From assembly GCA_902480035.1 (NCBI GenBank), contig CABSRC010000052.1, positions 1 to 10,830 on the forward strand: a stretch of 10,830 bases of DNA. The letters are read 5' to 3'. The stretch's first letter is position 1, and each line of letters starts with the position of its first letter. Below are positions 1 through 6,156 of the stretch, piece by piece. The position numbers were made by a program, and so were the translations under genes. The notes beneath the pieces were generated by a model. It did no database searches. It was not told the origin of the DNA and saw nothing but the letters and a program-made list of their open reading frames with translations. This DNA comes from an uncultured Streptococcus sp. (GTDB lineage: Bacteria; Bacillota; Bacilli; Lactobacillales; Streptococcaceae).

Positions 1-75
1 AAGGATGGCATGAAGATTCCCGCTGAGAAAATCGCGACCCTAGGCCTCCCTCTCTTCCCACAAAAGAAGAAGTAA
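1..75 (+). CDS. C-terminal end of an unidentified gene (partial)
   Basis: Frame 1 is open from the left edge to a TAA at 73-75, giving 24 codons that end in a basic tail (LFPQKKK). A terminator-like hairpin starts three bases after the stop, as expected for a real gene end. The fragment is too short to identify and I do not recognise the family. The beginning lies outside the window. Confidence 0.6.
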   Translation, partial: KDGMKIPAEKIATLGLPLFPQKKK

Positions 76-77
76 AC

Positions 78-96
78 ACCACCGAGAGGTGGTTTT
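78..96 (+). terminator. Short hairpin terminator after the left-edge gene
   Basis: ACCACC (78-83) pairs with GGTGGT (88-93) around a GAGA loop, followed by TTTT (93-96) and then AAAG. The stem is only 6 bp and the T-tract is short, so this is a weak intrinsic terminator. Its place directly behind a stop codon supports the call. Confidence 0.55.
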
Positions 97-174
97 AAAG
101 TAAACTGCACATCTCCATAACTAGTTCAAATGAATAGATAAAACTGAGCAGAGATTAAACAAAGGACAAGAACG

Positions 175-747
175 ATGATCGAAGAACGAATCCAAGTTGC
201 TAAGCAGTATGTTAAAACCTTATTTGCTGATCGAGCGGATGGCCATGATGTAGAGCATACCCTCCGCGTCTATACCAATGCTATGAGAATCGCACAAGCA
301 GAAGGTCCATGTGATCTGGAGATAGTGGGCTTGTCAGCTCTTCTTCACGATGCTGATGATGATAAATTGTTTCAAACAGAGAATCATGCGAATGCTCGTA
401 AGTTTCTAGAAGAGATCGGTACTCCTAAAAACCAAATCGAGCAGATTTGTCGGGTAATCAATGCTGTTTCTTTCAGCAAAAATCGCGGTAAGCATCCAGA
501 AACCTTAGAAGGCAAGATTGTCCAGGATGCAGACCGCCTGGATGCGATAGGAGCTGTAGGAATTGCGCGAACTTTTTCCTATGGTGGCCACAAAGGGAGG
601 TCCCTCACTGATACCGTCCAACATTTCCATGACAAGTTGCTCCTCTTAAAAAATGAAATGAACACGGATACAGCTAAGCAAATAGCAGAAAGTCGCCATC
701 AATTTTTAATCACCTTTCTAAAAGAACTAGAGAAGGAATTGGACTGA
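175..747 (+). CDS. HD-domain metal-dependent phosphohydrolase (YpgQ/YedJ-like)
   Basis: A 190-residue soluble protein of the HD superfamily. The ligand pattern H...HD...D is visible: His28 in GHDVEHTLRV (23-32), His58-Asp59 in LLHDADD, and Asp118 in VQDADRLDAIGAVGIAR. This order and the conserved DADRLDAIGA block match the small stand-alone HD hydrolases such as B. subtilis YpgQ and E. coli YedJ; YpgQ is known as a dNTP pyrophosphohydrolase. Nucleotide hydrolysis is therefore a reasonable but unproven activity here. The ATG at 175 is supported by AAAGGA (161-166) eight bases upstream. No clear promoter was found between the preceding terminator and this start. The CPBP gene follows 49 bases after the stop with no terminator between, so the two may be co-transcribed. 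Family certain, substrate unknown. Confidence 0.88.
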   Translation: MIEERIQVAKQYVKTLFADRADGHDVEHTLRVYTNAMRIAQAEGPCDLEIVGLSALLHDADDDKLFQTENHANARKFLEEIGTPKNQIEQICRVINAVSFSKNRGKHPETLEGKIVQDADRLDAIGAVGIARTFSYGGHKGRSLTDTVQHFHDKLLLLKNEMNTDTAKQIAESRHQFLITFLKELEKELD

Positions 748-796
748 GTAAAATATTGAAATGAACTTTCATAAAAGACTCATTTGAAAGGAAGAT

Positions 797-1639
797 ATGC
801 TAAATCGACTAATAAGGAAACCCATTTTAAGTTGTTCGCTGATTTTTATCGTCTGCTCTCTAACTAGGCTCTTTGAATATTTCTATATGAGGACGGATGA
901 AACTTTCTTATCTGAGAACTTTTTACACAAGCTTTTTGGAATACTTTTATTGTGGGGAATTCTTTCAATTTGCAAATTAAGATGGAAAGATATTGGTTTC
1001 ACTTCTGACGGCATCGTGAGTGGTATAGGGAAGGGGCTATTTTTTGGCTTAGTGTGTTCCGTCTTTGCATATGCCATTGAAGGTTTTATCCTCTTTTTTC
1101 TTCATGGCAATGTTCACTTATCGTTTTATGCCAGTGGTTTTTCCTTAACAAACGAAAAAGGATCACAAGCAGGCATCTTGTTTATCATGTTAAGTATCTT
1201 ATTTAACCTGATAAACGTGTGGATGGAAGAAGGAGTTTTTCGTGGCCTGTTCACCAAAATTCTTGAAGGGATTTCTTACCGTAAGAGTCTATTCTTTATA
1301 GCCTTCCTATTTGGAATATGGCACTTGGCAATGCCGTTCAGAGATTATCTTCAAGGAGAATCTTCACTCCTAAATCTTATTACCATGGGGATTGGCTATG
1401 TTATCCTAGCGGGAATGATGAGTATCAAATGGTCTTTACTTTACAAAATGACAGGTTCCTTGTGGCTAGGACTAGGAGATCATCTTTTCAACAATCTTGC
1501 TTCAAATCTGGTTCATGTTGTCTCAAATTCTGAATCAGATAGCTTGCAGATAGTGAGAATTATTCTTTGGCAGTTGTTGTCATTTGCAATTGTTTTGAGC
1601 ATTTATAAAAGAAAGTCGAAGGCTATAGCGAATCAATAA
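797..1639 (+). CDS. CPBP-family intramembrane metalloprotease (CAAX/Abi type)
   Basis: A 280-residue integral membrane protein with several hydrophobic segments (about 10-24, 45-59, 77-102, 124-141, 163-180, 192-210, 250-269). The three CPBP motifs are present: Glu144-Glu145 and Arg149 in MEEGVFRG, His176 in FGIWHL, and His229 with Asn232/233 in GDHLFNN. These are the catalytic and metal-binding positions of the family, so an active glutamic-type membrane protease is likely. In lactic acid bacteria and streptococci, members act in bacteriocin immunity or peptide processing, but nothing beside this gene identifies a bacteriocin, so the role is unassigned. The ATG at 797 has AAAGGA (787-792) four bases upstream. 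Sampled stretches are more AT-rich (about 33-37% GC) than hom (about 42%), which may reflect membrane codon content or an accessory origin. It is probably transcribed with the HD gene and ends at the shared terminator near 1719-1767. Confidence 0.88.
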   Translation: MLNRLIRKPILSCSLIFIVCSLTRLFEYFYMRTDETFLSENFLHKLFGILLLWGILSICKLRWKDIGFTSDGIVSGIGKGLFFGLVCSVFAYAIEGFILFFLHGNVHLSFYASGFSLTNEKGSQAGILFIMLSILFNLINVWMEEGVFRGLFTKILEGISYRKSLFFIAFLFGIWHLAMPFRDYLQGESSLLNLITMGIGYVILAGMMSIKWSLLYKMTGSLWLGLGDHLFNNLASNLVHVVSNSESDSLQIVRIILWQLLSFAIVLSIYKRKSKAIANQ

Positions 1640-1718
1640 TGAAGCTCTTTTAAGAATTTTTGAATCCTATTACATTTTATGAATCAACGATTAAAAAATT
1701 TTTTATAAGGAACTCTAA

Positions 1719-1767
1719 CAAAAAGCCCCTGTCTGAAAACGATGATTTCAGACAGGGGGCTTTCTTT
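1719..1767. terminator. Bidirectional intrinsic terminator between convergent genes
   Basis: AAAGCCCC-TGTCTGAAA (1722-1738) pairs with TTTCAGACA-GGGGGCTTT (1746-1763) around a 7-base loop, with one extra G bulged in the right arm. On the plus strand the stem is followed by CTTTCTTTATT; on the minus strand by CTTTTTG. It can therefore end both the HD-CPBP transcript and the deacetylase transcript. It abuts the deacetylase stop codon (1766-1768). Confidence 0.9.
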
Positions 1768-2644
1768 ATTCTTGGATCATGGCTAGGAGGTCCTCTCCTG
1801 TAGTGGTTGGAAGGATCCGGACTCGTTTGAGGGAATAGAGTCCATCAGCGGAGCTGGCTAGTCCATTTTTAGTGGTGAGGCCAAGTTTGTAGTCAGCTTT
1901 CTTGGCTTGGTCGATCGTGACCTGGCTGTAGCGACCAGATGGGTAGACGATAACGCTAGTATTTTGATCCAGCACCTTATCCAGCAGGCGTTTAGAAGCG
2001 ACCAGCTCATTCTTTTGGGTCTCAAGACTGGAATTGGCTAGGTCTGGATGATTGACCGTATGGCTTTCAAAGGTCAAGCCAGCACTTTTCATCTCTTTGA
2101 TTTGGTCAAAGGTCAGGACATTTTCTTTTTCCTTTTGGGTAAAGTCCGTGATGATATTGTTAGTGGCGGTCATCTTGTACTTCTTAAGAAGCGGATAGAC
2201 GATGGTATAGAAATCCTCGACGCCATCATCAAAGGTCAACCAGACATATTTCTTTCCTTTTGGCACTTCATTTTTTGCGAGGATCCGATAGGCTTCCTCA
2301 GGTGTCAGGGTGTAATAACCCGCTTTTTTCAGGGCCTTTAGTTGGCTTTCAAAGGTTTCTGGATCGACAATCAGATTGGCATTAGCAGCTTCGGACTCAG
2401 CCATATTGTGCACGGAGTGGTACATGAGGATGGGCAGTTTGACCGGCTTTTTCACTCGGGTCCACTCGATAGAGGAGCTACCTTCCTCGAGAGAACGCGT
2501 TACGGCAGTGCCACTGGTATTCACGTCACTCGGCTGAGTGATCCGTTTGATCAGAAGAAAGCTACAAATAAAGATACAGACTAGGAGGAGGGCATTGATT
2601 CCAAGTAGGGCTTTGATTTTTTTAGGTACTCTTCGTTTACTCAT
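1766..2644 (-). CDS. Membrane-anchored polysaccharide deacetylase (CE4/NodB domain)
   Basis: Starting at the ATG at 2644 the protein has 292 residues: a basic N-terminus, one membrane segment (about 13-32), a Ser/Thr-rich linker, then a NodB homology domain (about 70-280). Visible motifs are PILMYHS at its start, TFDDG (Asp139 probable base, Asp140 metal ligand), HTVNHP (His195 and His199 metal ligands) and YPSGRY (from 234). It probably removes acetyl groups from an N-acetylated surface glycan while anchored outside the membrane. The usual Arg before motif 3 is not obvious, which recalls the IcaB/PgaB side of CE4 more than classical PgdA, and the protein is much shorter than PgdA. An in-frame ATG lies 39 bases upstream (2683), but it sits inside the predicted promoter. 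GGTGA four bases before 2644 supports the shorter start. Substrate unknown. Confidence 0.88.
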   Translation of the reverse strand: MSKRRVPKKIKALLGINALLLVCIFICSFLLIKRITQPSDVNTSGTAVTRSLEEGSSSIEWTRVKKPVKLPILMYHSVHNMAESEAANANLIVDPETFESQLKALKKAGYYTLTPEEAYRILAKNEVPKGKKYVWLTFDDGVEDFYTIVYPLLKKYKMTATNNIITDFTQKEKENVLTFDQIKEMKSAGLTFESHTVNHPDLANSSLETQKNELVASKRLLDKVLDQNTSVIVYPSGRYSQVTIDQAKKADYKLGLTTKNGLASSADGLYSLKRVRILPTTTGEDLLAMIQE

Positions 2645-2671
2645 AGTGTCACCGTTTTCATTATTTTCTTT

Positions 2672-2701
2672 ATTGTACCACAAATTCTATGTTCTTTTCC
2701 A
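2672..2701 (-). promoter_or_regulatory. Promoter of the polysaccharide deacetylase
   Basis: Read on the minus strand, TGGTACAAT (2680-2672) is an extended -10 (TG-G-TACAAT). A weak -35, TGGAAA, lies at 2701-2696 with an 18-base spacer. Transcription would start near 2665, downstream of the ATG at 2683, so translation must begin at 2644. Confidence 0.65.
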
Positions 2702-2710
2702 GAACTTGCT

Positions 2711-2725
2711 ACAGGAAGATCCTGT
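2711..2725. repeat. Perfect inverted repeat in the divergent intergenic region
   Basis: ACAGGA (2711-2716) and TCCTGT (2720-2725) are exact inverse copies around AGA. It lies upstream of both divergent promoters, so a protein-binding operator is plausible. No matching regulator is recognised. Confidence 0.45.
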
Positions 2726-2729
2726 CATG

Positions 2730-2744
2730 AAAATTCAGAATTTT
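2730..2744. promoter_or_regulatory. Candidate CodY box upstream of hom
   Basis: AAAATTCAGAATTTT is a perfect palindrome (7-1-7). Against the established CodY consensus AATTTTCWGAAAATT it matches 11 of 15 positions, including the whole central TTCAGAA core; the four mismatches are symmetrical. It is centred about 55 bases before the predicted hom transcription start and about 70 before that of the deacetylase. CodY control of amino-acid biosynthesis is well known in streptococci, but binding here is inferred. Confidence 0.45.
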
Positions 2745-2756
2745 TAAGGCAATTGG

Positions 2757-2785
2757 CTGTCAAACGCTCAAGTTTTTGTTATAAT
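2757..2785 (+). promoter_or_regulatory. Promoter of hom-thrB
   Basis: A consensus TATAAT (2780-2785) is preceded by TGT, making an extended -10. CTGTCA (2757-2762) is a 4/6 match to the -35 with a 17-base spacer. The leader would be about 28 bases, too short for a T-box or riboswitch. Confidence 0.8.
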
Positions 2786-2819
2786 GGAGCTACTATAGAA
2801 AATTCAAGGAGTCAATAGG

Positions 2820-4106
2820 ATGTCTGTTAAGATTGCCTTACTAGGATTTGGTACTGTTGCTAGTGGCGTACCATTTTTATTAAAAGAAAACCATGAAAAA
2901 ATCACCCAGGCAGCTCAAGATGAAATCGAGATCGCTAAGGTCTTGGTTCGAGATGATGAGGAAAAGGAAAAATTACAAGCTGCTGGTCACGACTACAACT
3001 TTGTGACCAATGTCGATGAAATCATTGAAGACAAGGACATTGCCATCGTTGTGGAATTGATGGGCCGTATCGAGCCAGCTAAGACCTTTATCACCCGTGC
3101 GCTTGAAGCGGGTAAGCATGTGGTCTCTGCTAACAAAGACCTTCTTGCCGTTCATGGAAGCGAGTTGCTAGAGATTGCTCAAAAACACCAAGTGGCCCTT
3201 TATTATGAAGCTGCCGTAGCTGGTGGGATCCCAATCCTTCGGACCTTGGTGAATTCCCTTGCTTCCGACAAGGTGACTAAGGTTCTTGGTGTGGTCAATG
3301 GAACATCTAACTTCATGATGACCAAAATGGTCGAAGAAGGCTGGACTTATGAGGATGCTTTAGCAGAAGCGCAACGTCTTGGTTACGCTGAAAGTGATCC
3401 AACCAACGACGTTGAAGGAATTGATGCTGCTTACAAGATGGTGATCTTGAGCCAGTTCGCTTTTGGAATGAATATCCAATTTGACCAAGTAGGTCACAAA
3501 GGAATCAGCCAAATCACTCCTCAAGATGTCTCAGTTGCTCAAAGCCTTGGCTATGTGATCAAGCTTGTCGGCTCTATCGTTGAAACAGAGTCAGGGATCG
3601 CAGCAGAAGTGACACCAACCTTCCTTCCAAAACAACATCCACTCGCAGGAGTGAACGACGTTATGAATGCGGTCTATGTGGAATCCATCGGTATTGGGGA
3701 GTCTATGTACTACGGACCAGGTGCTGGTCAAAAACCAACTGCGACCAGTGTCGTAGCCGACATCGTTCGCATTGTCCGTCGACTAAAAGAAGGAACAATC
3801 GGTAAAGCCTTCAATGAATACAGCCGCCCTCTTCAATTGGCTAAACCAGAAGACGTGAAGAACAATTATTACTTCTCAATCAAGGCACCAGATGCGACTG
3901 GTCAAATCTTGCGTCTTGCGGAGATCTTTAATGCAGAAGGAGCTTCCTTCAAGCAAATCCTCCAAGAAGACTCAGATGGTCAATTTGCAAGTGTCGTCAT
4001 CATTACCCACCAAGTCAACCAAACACAATTCAAGAACTTGGTTGAAAAATTGGATTCAGAGGCGAATTTCGAACTCTTGAATACCTTTAAAGTCTTGGGA
4101 GAATAA
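2820..4106 (+). CDS. hom: Homoserine dehydrogenase
   Basis: A 428-residue cytosolic NAD(P)-dependent enzyme that reduces L-aspartate 4-semialdehyde to L-homoserine, the branch to threonine and methionine. Seen in order: the Rossmann loop GFGTVASG (9-16); SANKDLLA (103-110) with Lys106; AGGIPILR and GTSNFM (134-166), typical of the catalytic domain; DPTNDVEG followed by Asp202 and Lys206, matching the catalytic Asp/Lys pair of the yeast enzyme; and a C-terminal ACT domain from about 349, the usual site of threonine feedback control. Length is normal for Gram-positive Hom. The ATG at 2820 has AAGGAG (2806-2811) eight bases upstream. thrB starts two bases after the stop, so the genes form one operon. 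A CodY-like palindrome lies upstream of the promoter. Confidence 0.97.
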   Translation: MSVKIALLGFGTVASGVPFLLKENHEKITQAAQDEIEIAKVLVRDDEEKEKLQAAGHDYNFVTNVDEIIEDKDIAIVVELMGRIEPAKTFITRALEAGKHVVSANKDLLAVHGSELLEIAQKHQVALYYEAAVAGGIPILRTLVNSLASDKVTKVLGVVNGTSNFMMTKMVEEGWTYEDALAEAQRLGYAESDPTNDVEGIDAAYKMVILSQFAFGMNIQFDQVGHKGISQITPQDVSVAQSLGYVIKLVGSIVETESGIAAEVTPTFLPKQHPLAGVNDVMNAVYVESIGIGESMYYGPGAGQKPTATSVVADIVRIVRRLKEGTIGKAFNEYSRPLQLAKPEDVKNNYYFSIKAPDATGQILRLAEIFNAEGASFKQILQEDSDGQFASVVIITHQVNQTQFKNLVEKLDSEANFELLNTFKVLGE

Positions 4107-4108
4107 GC

Positions 4109-4975
4109 ATGAAAATTATTGTTCCAGCAACCAGTGCCAATGTAGGGCCAGGTTTTGATTCTGTTGGGATTGCCGTGACTCGCTATTTGACTATTGAAGT
4201 CCTTGAACCAGCTGATGCTTGGTTTATTGAGCATGATCTTGGAGCAGGGATTCCGACAGATGAGAAAAACCTTTTGCTCTCAACAGCTCTTTCTATCTCA
4301 ACTGATATGCAACCCCATCGGATCAAGATGACTAGTGAAGTGCCTTTGGCGCGTGGTCTGGGTTCTTCTAGCTCGGTCATTGTCGCAGGGATTGAATTGG
4401 CTAACCAATTAGCCAACCTCCAGCTATCAGATGCTGAGAAATTGCGCATCGCGACCGAGATCGAAGGTCATCCGGATAATGTAGCTCCAGCTATCTTTGG
4501 GAATATGGTCATTGCGAGCTACATCGGTGAAGATGTCCAATATGTCACGGCTGACTTCCCAAGCTGTGACCTTGTGGCCTTTGTACCGAGCTACCAATTG
4601 AAGACCAGTGATAGTCGGAATGTCCTACCGAAAGAATGGTCTTATAAGGAAGCTGTTGCAGCTAGTAGCGTAGCCAATGTCGCTATCGCAGCTCTCCTCA
4701 AGGGAGATTTGCTGACGGCTGGTCGCTCCATCGAGTCTGATCATTTCCACGAACGCTACCGTCAATCTCTTGTCAAAGAGTTTCCTCAGGTCAAAGAAGT
4801 CGCCCATGCGCATGGGGCTTACGCCACCTATCTGTCGGGAGCAGGCCCAACGATCATGAACCTCTTAGCGCCAGAGCATACAGCAGCCTTTGTCGCAGCT
4901 CTCGAAAAACTCGGGCTAGATGGTCAGATTTTCCAACTTAAAATTGACACATTTGGCGTTCGTGTTGAGAATTAA
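4109..4975 (+). CDS. thrB: Homoserine kinase
   Basis: A 288-residue cytosolic GHMP-family kinase that phosphorylates L-homoserine with ATP to O-phospho-L-homoserine, the substrate of threonine synthase. Family motifs are clear: PATSANVGPGFDSVG (6-20), the ATP-binding PLARGLGSSSS (79-89), HPDNVAPA (121-128) and the C-terminal YLSGAGPTI (241-249). Length is normal. The ATG follows the hom stop after two bases, and its ribosome binding site (GGGAG) lies in the last hom codons, so translation is probably coupled. No thrC is present in the window, so threonine synthase must be elsewhere. A stem-loop terminator follows. Confidence 0.97.
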   Translation: MKIIVPATSANVGPGFDSVGIAVTRYLTIEVLEPADAWFIEHDLGAGIPTDEKNLLLSTALSISTDMQPHRIKMTSEVPLARGLGSSSSVIVAGIELANQLANLQLSDAEKLRIATEIEGHPDNVAPAIFGNMVIASYIGEDVQYVTADFPSCDLVAFVPSYQLKTSDSRNVLPKEWSYKEAVAASSVANVAIAALLKGDLLTAGRSIESDHFHERYRQSLVKEFPQVKEVAHAHGAYATYLSGAGPTIMNLLAPEHTAAFVAALEKLGLDGQIFQLKIDTFGVRVEN

Positions 4976-4996
4976 ACCCGAATGTAACACAAATGA

Positions 4997-5030
4997 AAGA
5001 AGGATGTATACGAATGTATATGTCCTTTTT
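4997..5030 (+). terminator. Intrinsic terminator of hom-thrB
   Basis: AAGGATGTATA (5000-5010) pairs with TATATGTCCTT (5017-5027) through 11 pairs, two of them G-U, around a 6-base loop. A run of T follows (5026-5030), and a weaker A/T extension starts at 4997. It sits 21 bases past the thrB stop. Confidence 0.8.
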
Positions 5031-5040
5031 GCTTCTCCTA

Positions 5041-5049
5041 TGGTAGAAT
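5041..5049 (+). promoter_or_regulatory. Extended -10 promoter of the four-TM membrane protein gene
   Basis: TGGTAGAAT is an extended -10 (TG-G-TAGAAT). No good -35 is visible; the expected place overlaps the thrB terminator. Transcription would begin near 5056, only about three bases before the upstream in-frame ATG at 5059, which favours initiation at 5101. Confidence 0.6.
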
Positions 5050-5090
5050 GGGAACAGTATGGGGAAAAGCTCAAGCTTTCCTGAAAATCT

Positions 5091-5103
5091 AGGGGGAAAC
5101 ATG
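5091..5103 (+). promoter_or_regulatory. Ribosome binding site that fixes the start at 5101
   Basis: AGGGGG (5091-5096) lies four bases before the ATG at 5101. The in-frame ATG at 5059 lacks a comparable site and is too close to the predicted transcription start. Confidence 0.65.
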
Positions 5104-6039
5104 AAACCAGAATATTTATATAGTATTGCTACCGATCTTGGTCTGCAATTTGATGGCGAAGCTCGTGTGATGTACGGGGAGCGTGAAGGCTTCTTGTTAG
5201 TCATTGAAGGCGCTCAAACCAAGAATGTATTTACCATTTCACTCAGTGTGAAACAAGGTTCCGAAGGAGACTTGATCGAAGATAGTGAAATTCTTTGGAA
5301 TGAATTAAAAGAACAATCAAAAGCCATTAATGCTATCTCTTTTGATGGTTACTTGACCTCGATCGTTGTCAAAGGCGGAATGACCAAAGGCAAGGCTGTC
5401 GAAACCTTATGGACAGCCATCCAAGATATTGTTGATTTCTTGCTCAACCACCAATTTGTGCAAGTGAATGCGCAAACGGGTGAGGAAGGACCAATTGGTC
5501 TGTATCAAATTGGAGATGCGATCTTCTTAATCGACGATGCAACCTTTAGAGCTTACCAAGCCGAAGTGCAAGATACAGTTGAGGCTTATGAAGCGCGGGA
5601 AGAAAACTTCCTCTTAGGGATTGTAGGTGCTGTGATCGGTGTGATCATCGGTGGAGCAGTTGCCCTCTTAGTAGCGCGTCTTGGCTATGTGTCTGTTTTG
5701 GCAGGTGCAGCCCTCGGTTATTGTACCATCAAAGGTTATGAGATTCTTGGTAAGAAATTGACTAAAAAAGGTGTGGTAGTTTCAGCTATTTTGATGGTCT
5801 TGACCGTCTTTTTGGTCAACCAATTAGATTATACTTTGGCGCTTATGAGTGAACTGGATTTGCCATTTGATATGTCCTGGACGCTTCTCAATGAAGCGAC
5901 ATTCTCAGGGGATGTCCCTGATAAATTTTACTTGAATCTAGCACTCTTAGCTGTCTTTACTCTTGGTGGTGCTTGGATTTCGGTCAAATCAGCTCTGGAT
6001 GGACAAAAGAATCGTGCTATCGCACGTAAAATTGCATAA
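5101..6039 (+). CDS. Membrane protein of unknown function, four predicted TM segments
   Basis: I do not recognise this family. From the ATG at 5101 it has 312 residues (326 if the ATG at 5059 were used). Residues 1-165 look soluble, mixed alpha/beta and acidic, with no signal peptide. Four hydrophobic segments follow at about 170-192, 195-216, 224-243 and 278-298. The first carries a small-residue pattern (Gly173, 176, 180, 184, 185), typical of tightly packed or oligomerising helices. A loop at about 244-277 separates segments three and four, and the C-terminus is short and basic. With the N-terminal domain in the cytoplasm, both ends would be inside. It is a single-gene unit with its own promoter and a strong terminator, between a threonine operon and murB. 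Neither neighbour suggests a role, so no function is given. Confidence 0.85.
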   Translation: MKPEYLYSIATDLGLQFDGEARVMYGEREGFLLVIEGAQTKNVFTISLSVKQGSEGDLIEDSEILWNELKEQSKAINAISFDGYLTSIVVKGGMTKGKAVETLWTAIQDIVDFLLNHQFVQVNAQTGEEGPIGLYQIGDAIFLIDDATFRAYQAEVQDTVEAYEAREENFLLGIVGAVIGVIIGGAVALLVARLGYVSVLAGAALGYCTIKGYEILGKKLTKKGVVVSAILMVLTVFLVNQLDYTLALMSELDLPFDMSWTLLNEATFSGDVPDKFYLNLALLAVFTLGGAWISVKSALDGQKNRAIARKIA

Positions 6040-6048
6040 TAATGATTA

Positions 6049-6087
6049 AAAGGAAGGCCTGAATATTATAGGCCTTCTTTTGTTTTT
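6049..6087 (+). terminator. Strong intrinsic terminator
   Basis: GAAGGCCT (6053-6060) pairs perfectly with AGGCCTTC (6070-6077) around a 9-base loop, then TTTTGTTTTTT. A-rich sequence before the stem extends the pairing with the T-tract. It starts 10 bases after the preceding stop codon. Confidence 0.93.
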
Positions 6088-6092
6088 TAGGG

Positions 6093-6121
6093 TCGAAAAA
6101 TAGTAAAAAATTTGGTATAAT
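6093..6121 (+). promoter_or_regulatory. Promoter of murB (and probably potABCD)
   Basis: TATAAT (6116-6121) is preceded by TGG, giving an extended -10. TCGAAA (6093-6098) is a poor -35 with a 17-base spacer. It lies just after the upstream terminator and about 35 bases before murB. As no convincing promoter is seen in the murB-potA gap, it may also drive the transporter genes. Confidence 0.75.
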
Positions 6122-6156
6122 AGTTTGTATTTTATAGAGAGAGAACAGACAGAAAG

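Noticed and set aside
748..796. A promoter between the HD gene and the CPBP gene
   Set aside because: TTGAAA is present at 756-761 but no -10 occurs at proper spacing, so co-transcription is more likely.
1690..1706. AAAAAATTTTTT tract near the end of the CPBP transcript
   Set aside because: A palindromic A/T run with no GC stem and no flanking signals; the real terminator follows at 1719-1767.
2048..2584. Two consecutive plus-strand frames opposite the deacetylase
   Set aside because: Both are antisense to conserved NodB motifs and lack a ribosome binding site of note.
2786..2819. T-box or threonine-sensing leader before hom
   Set aside because: The predicted leader is only about 30 bases and contains no T-box motif or terminator.
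5059..5100. Start of the four-TM membrane protein at the upstream ATG (5059)
   Set aside because: It lies only about three bases from the predicted transcription start and lacks a good ribosome binding site; 5101 has AGGGGG.
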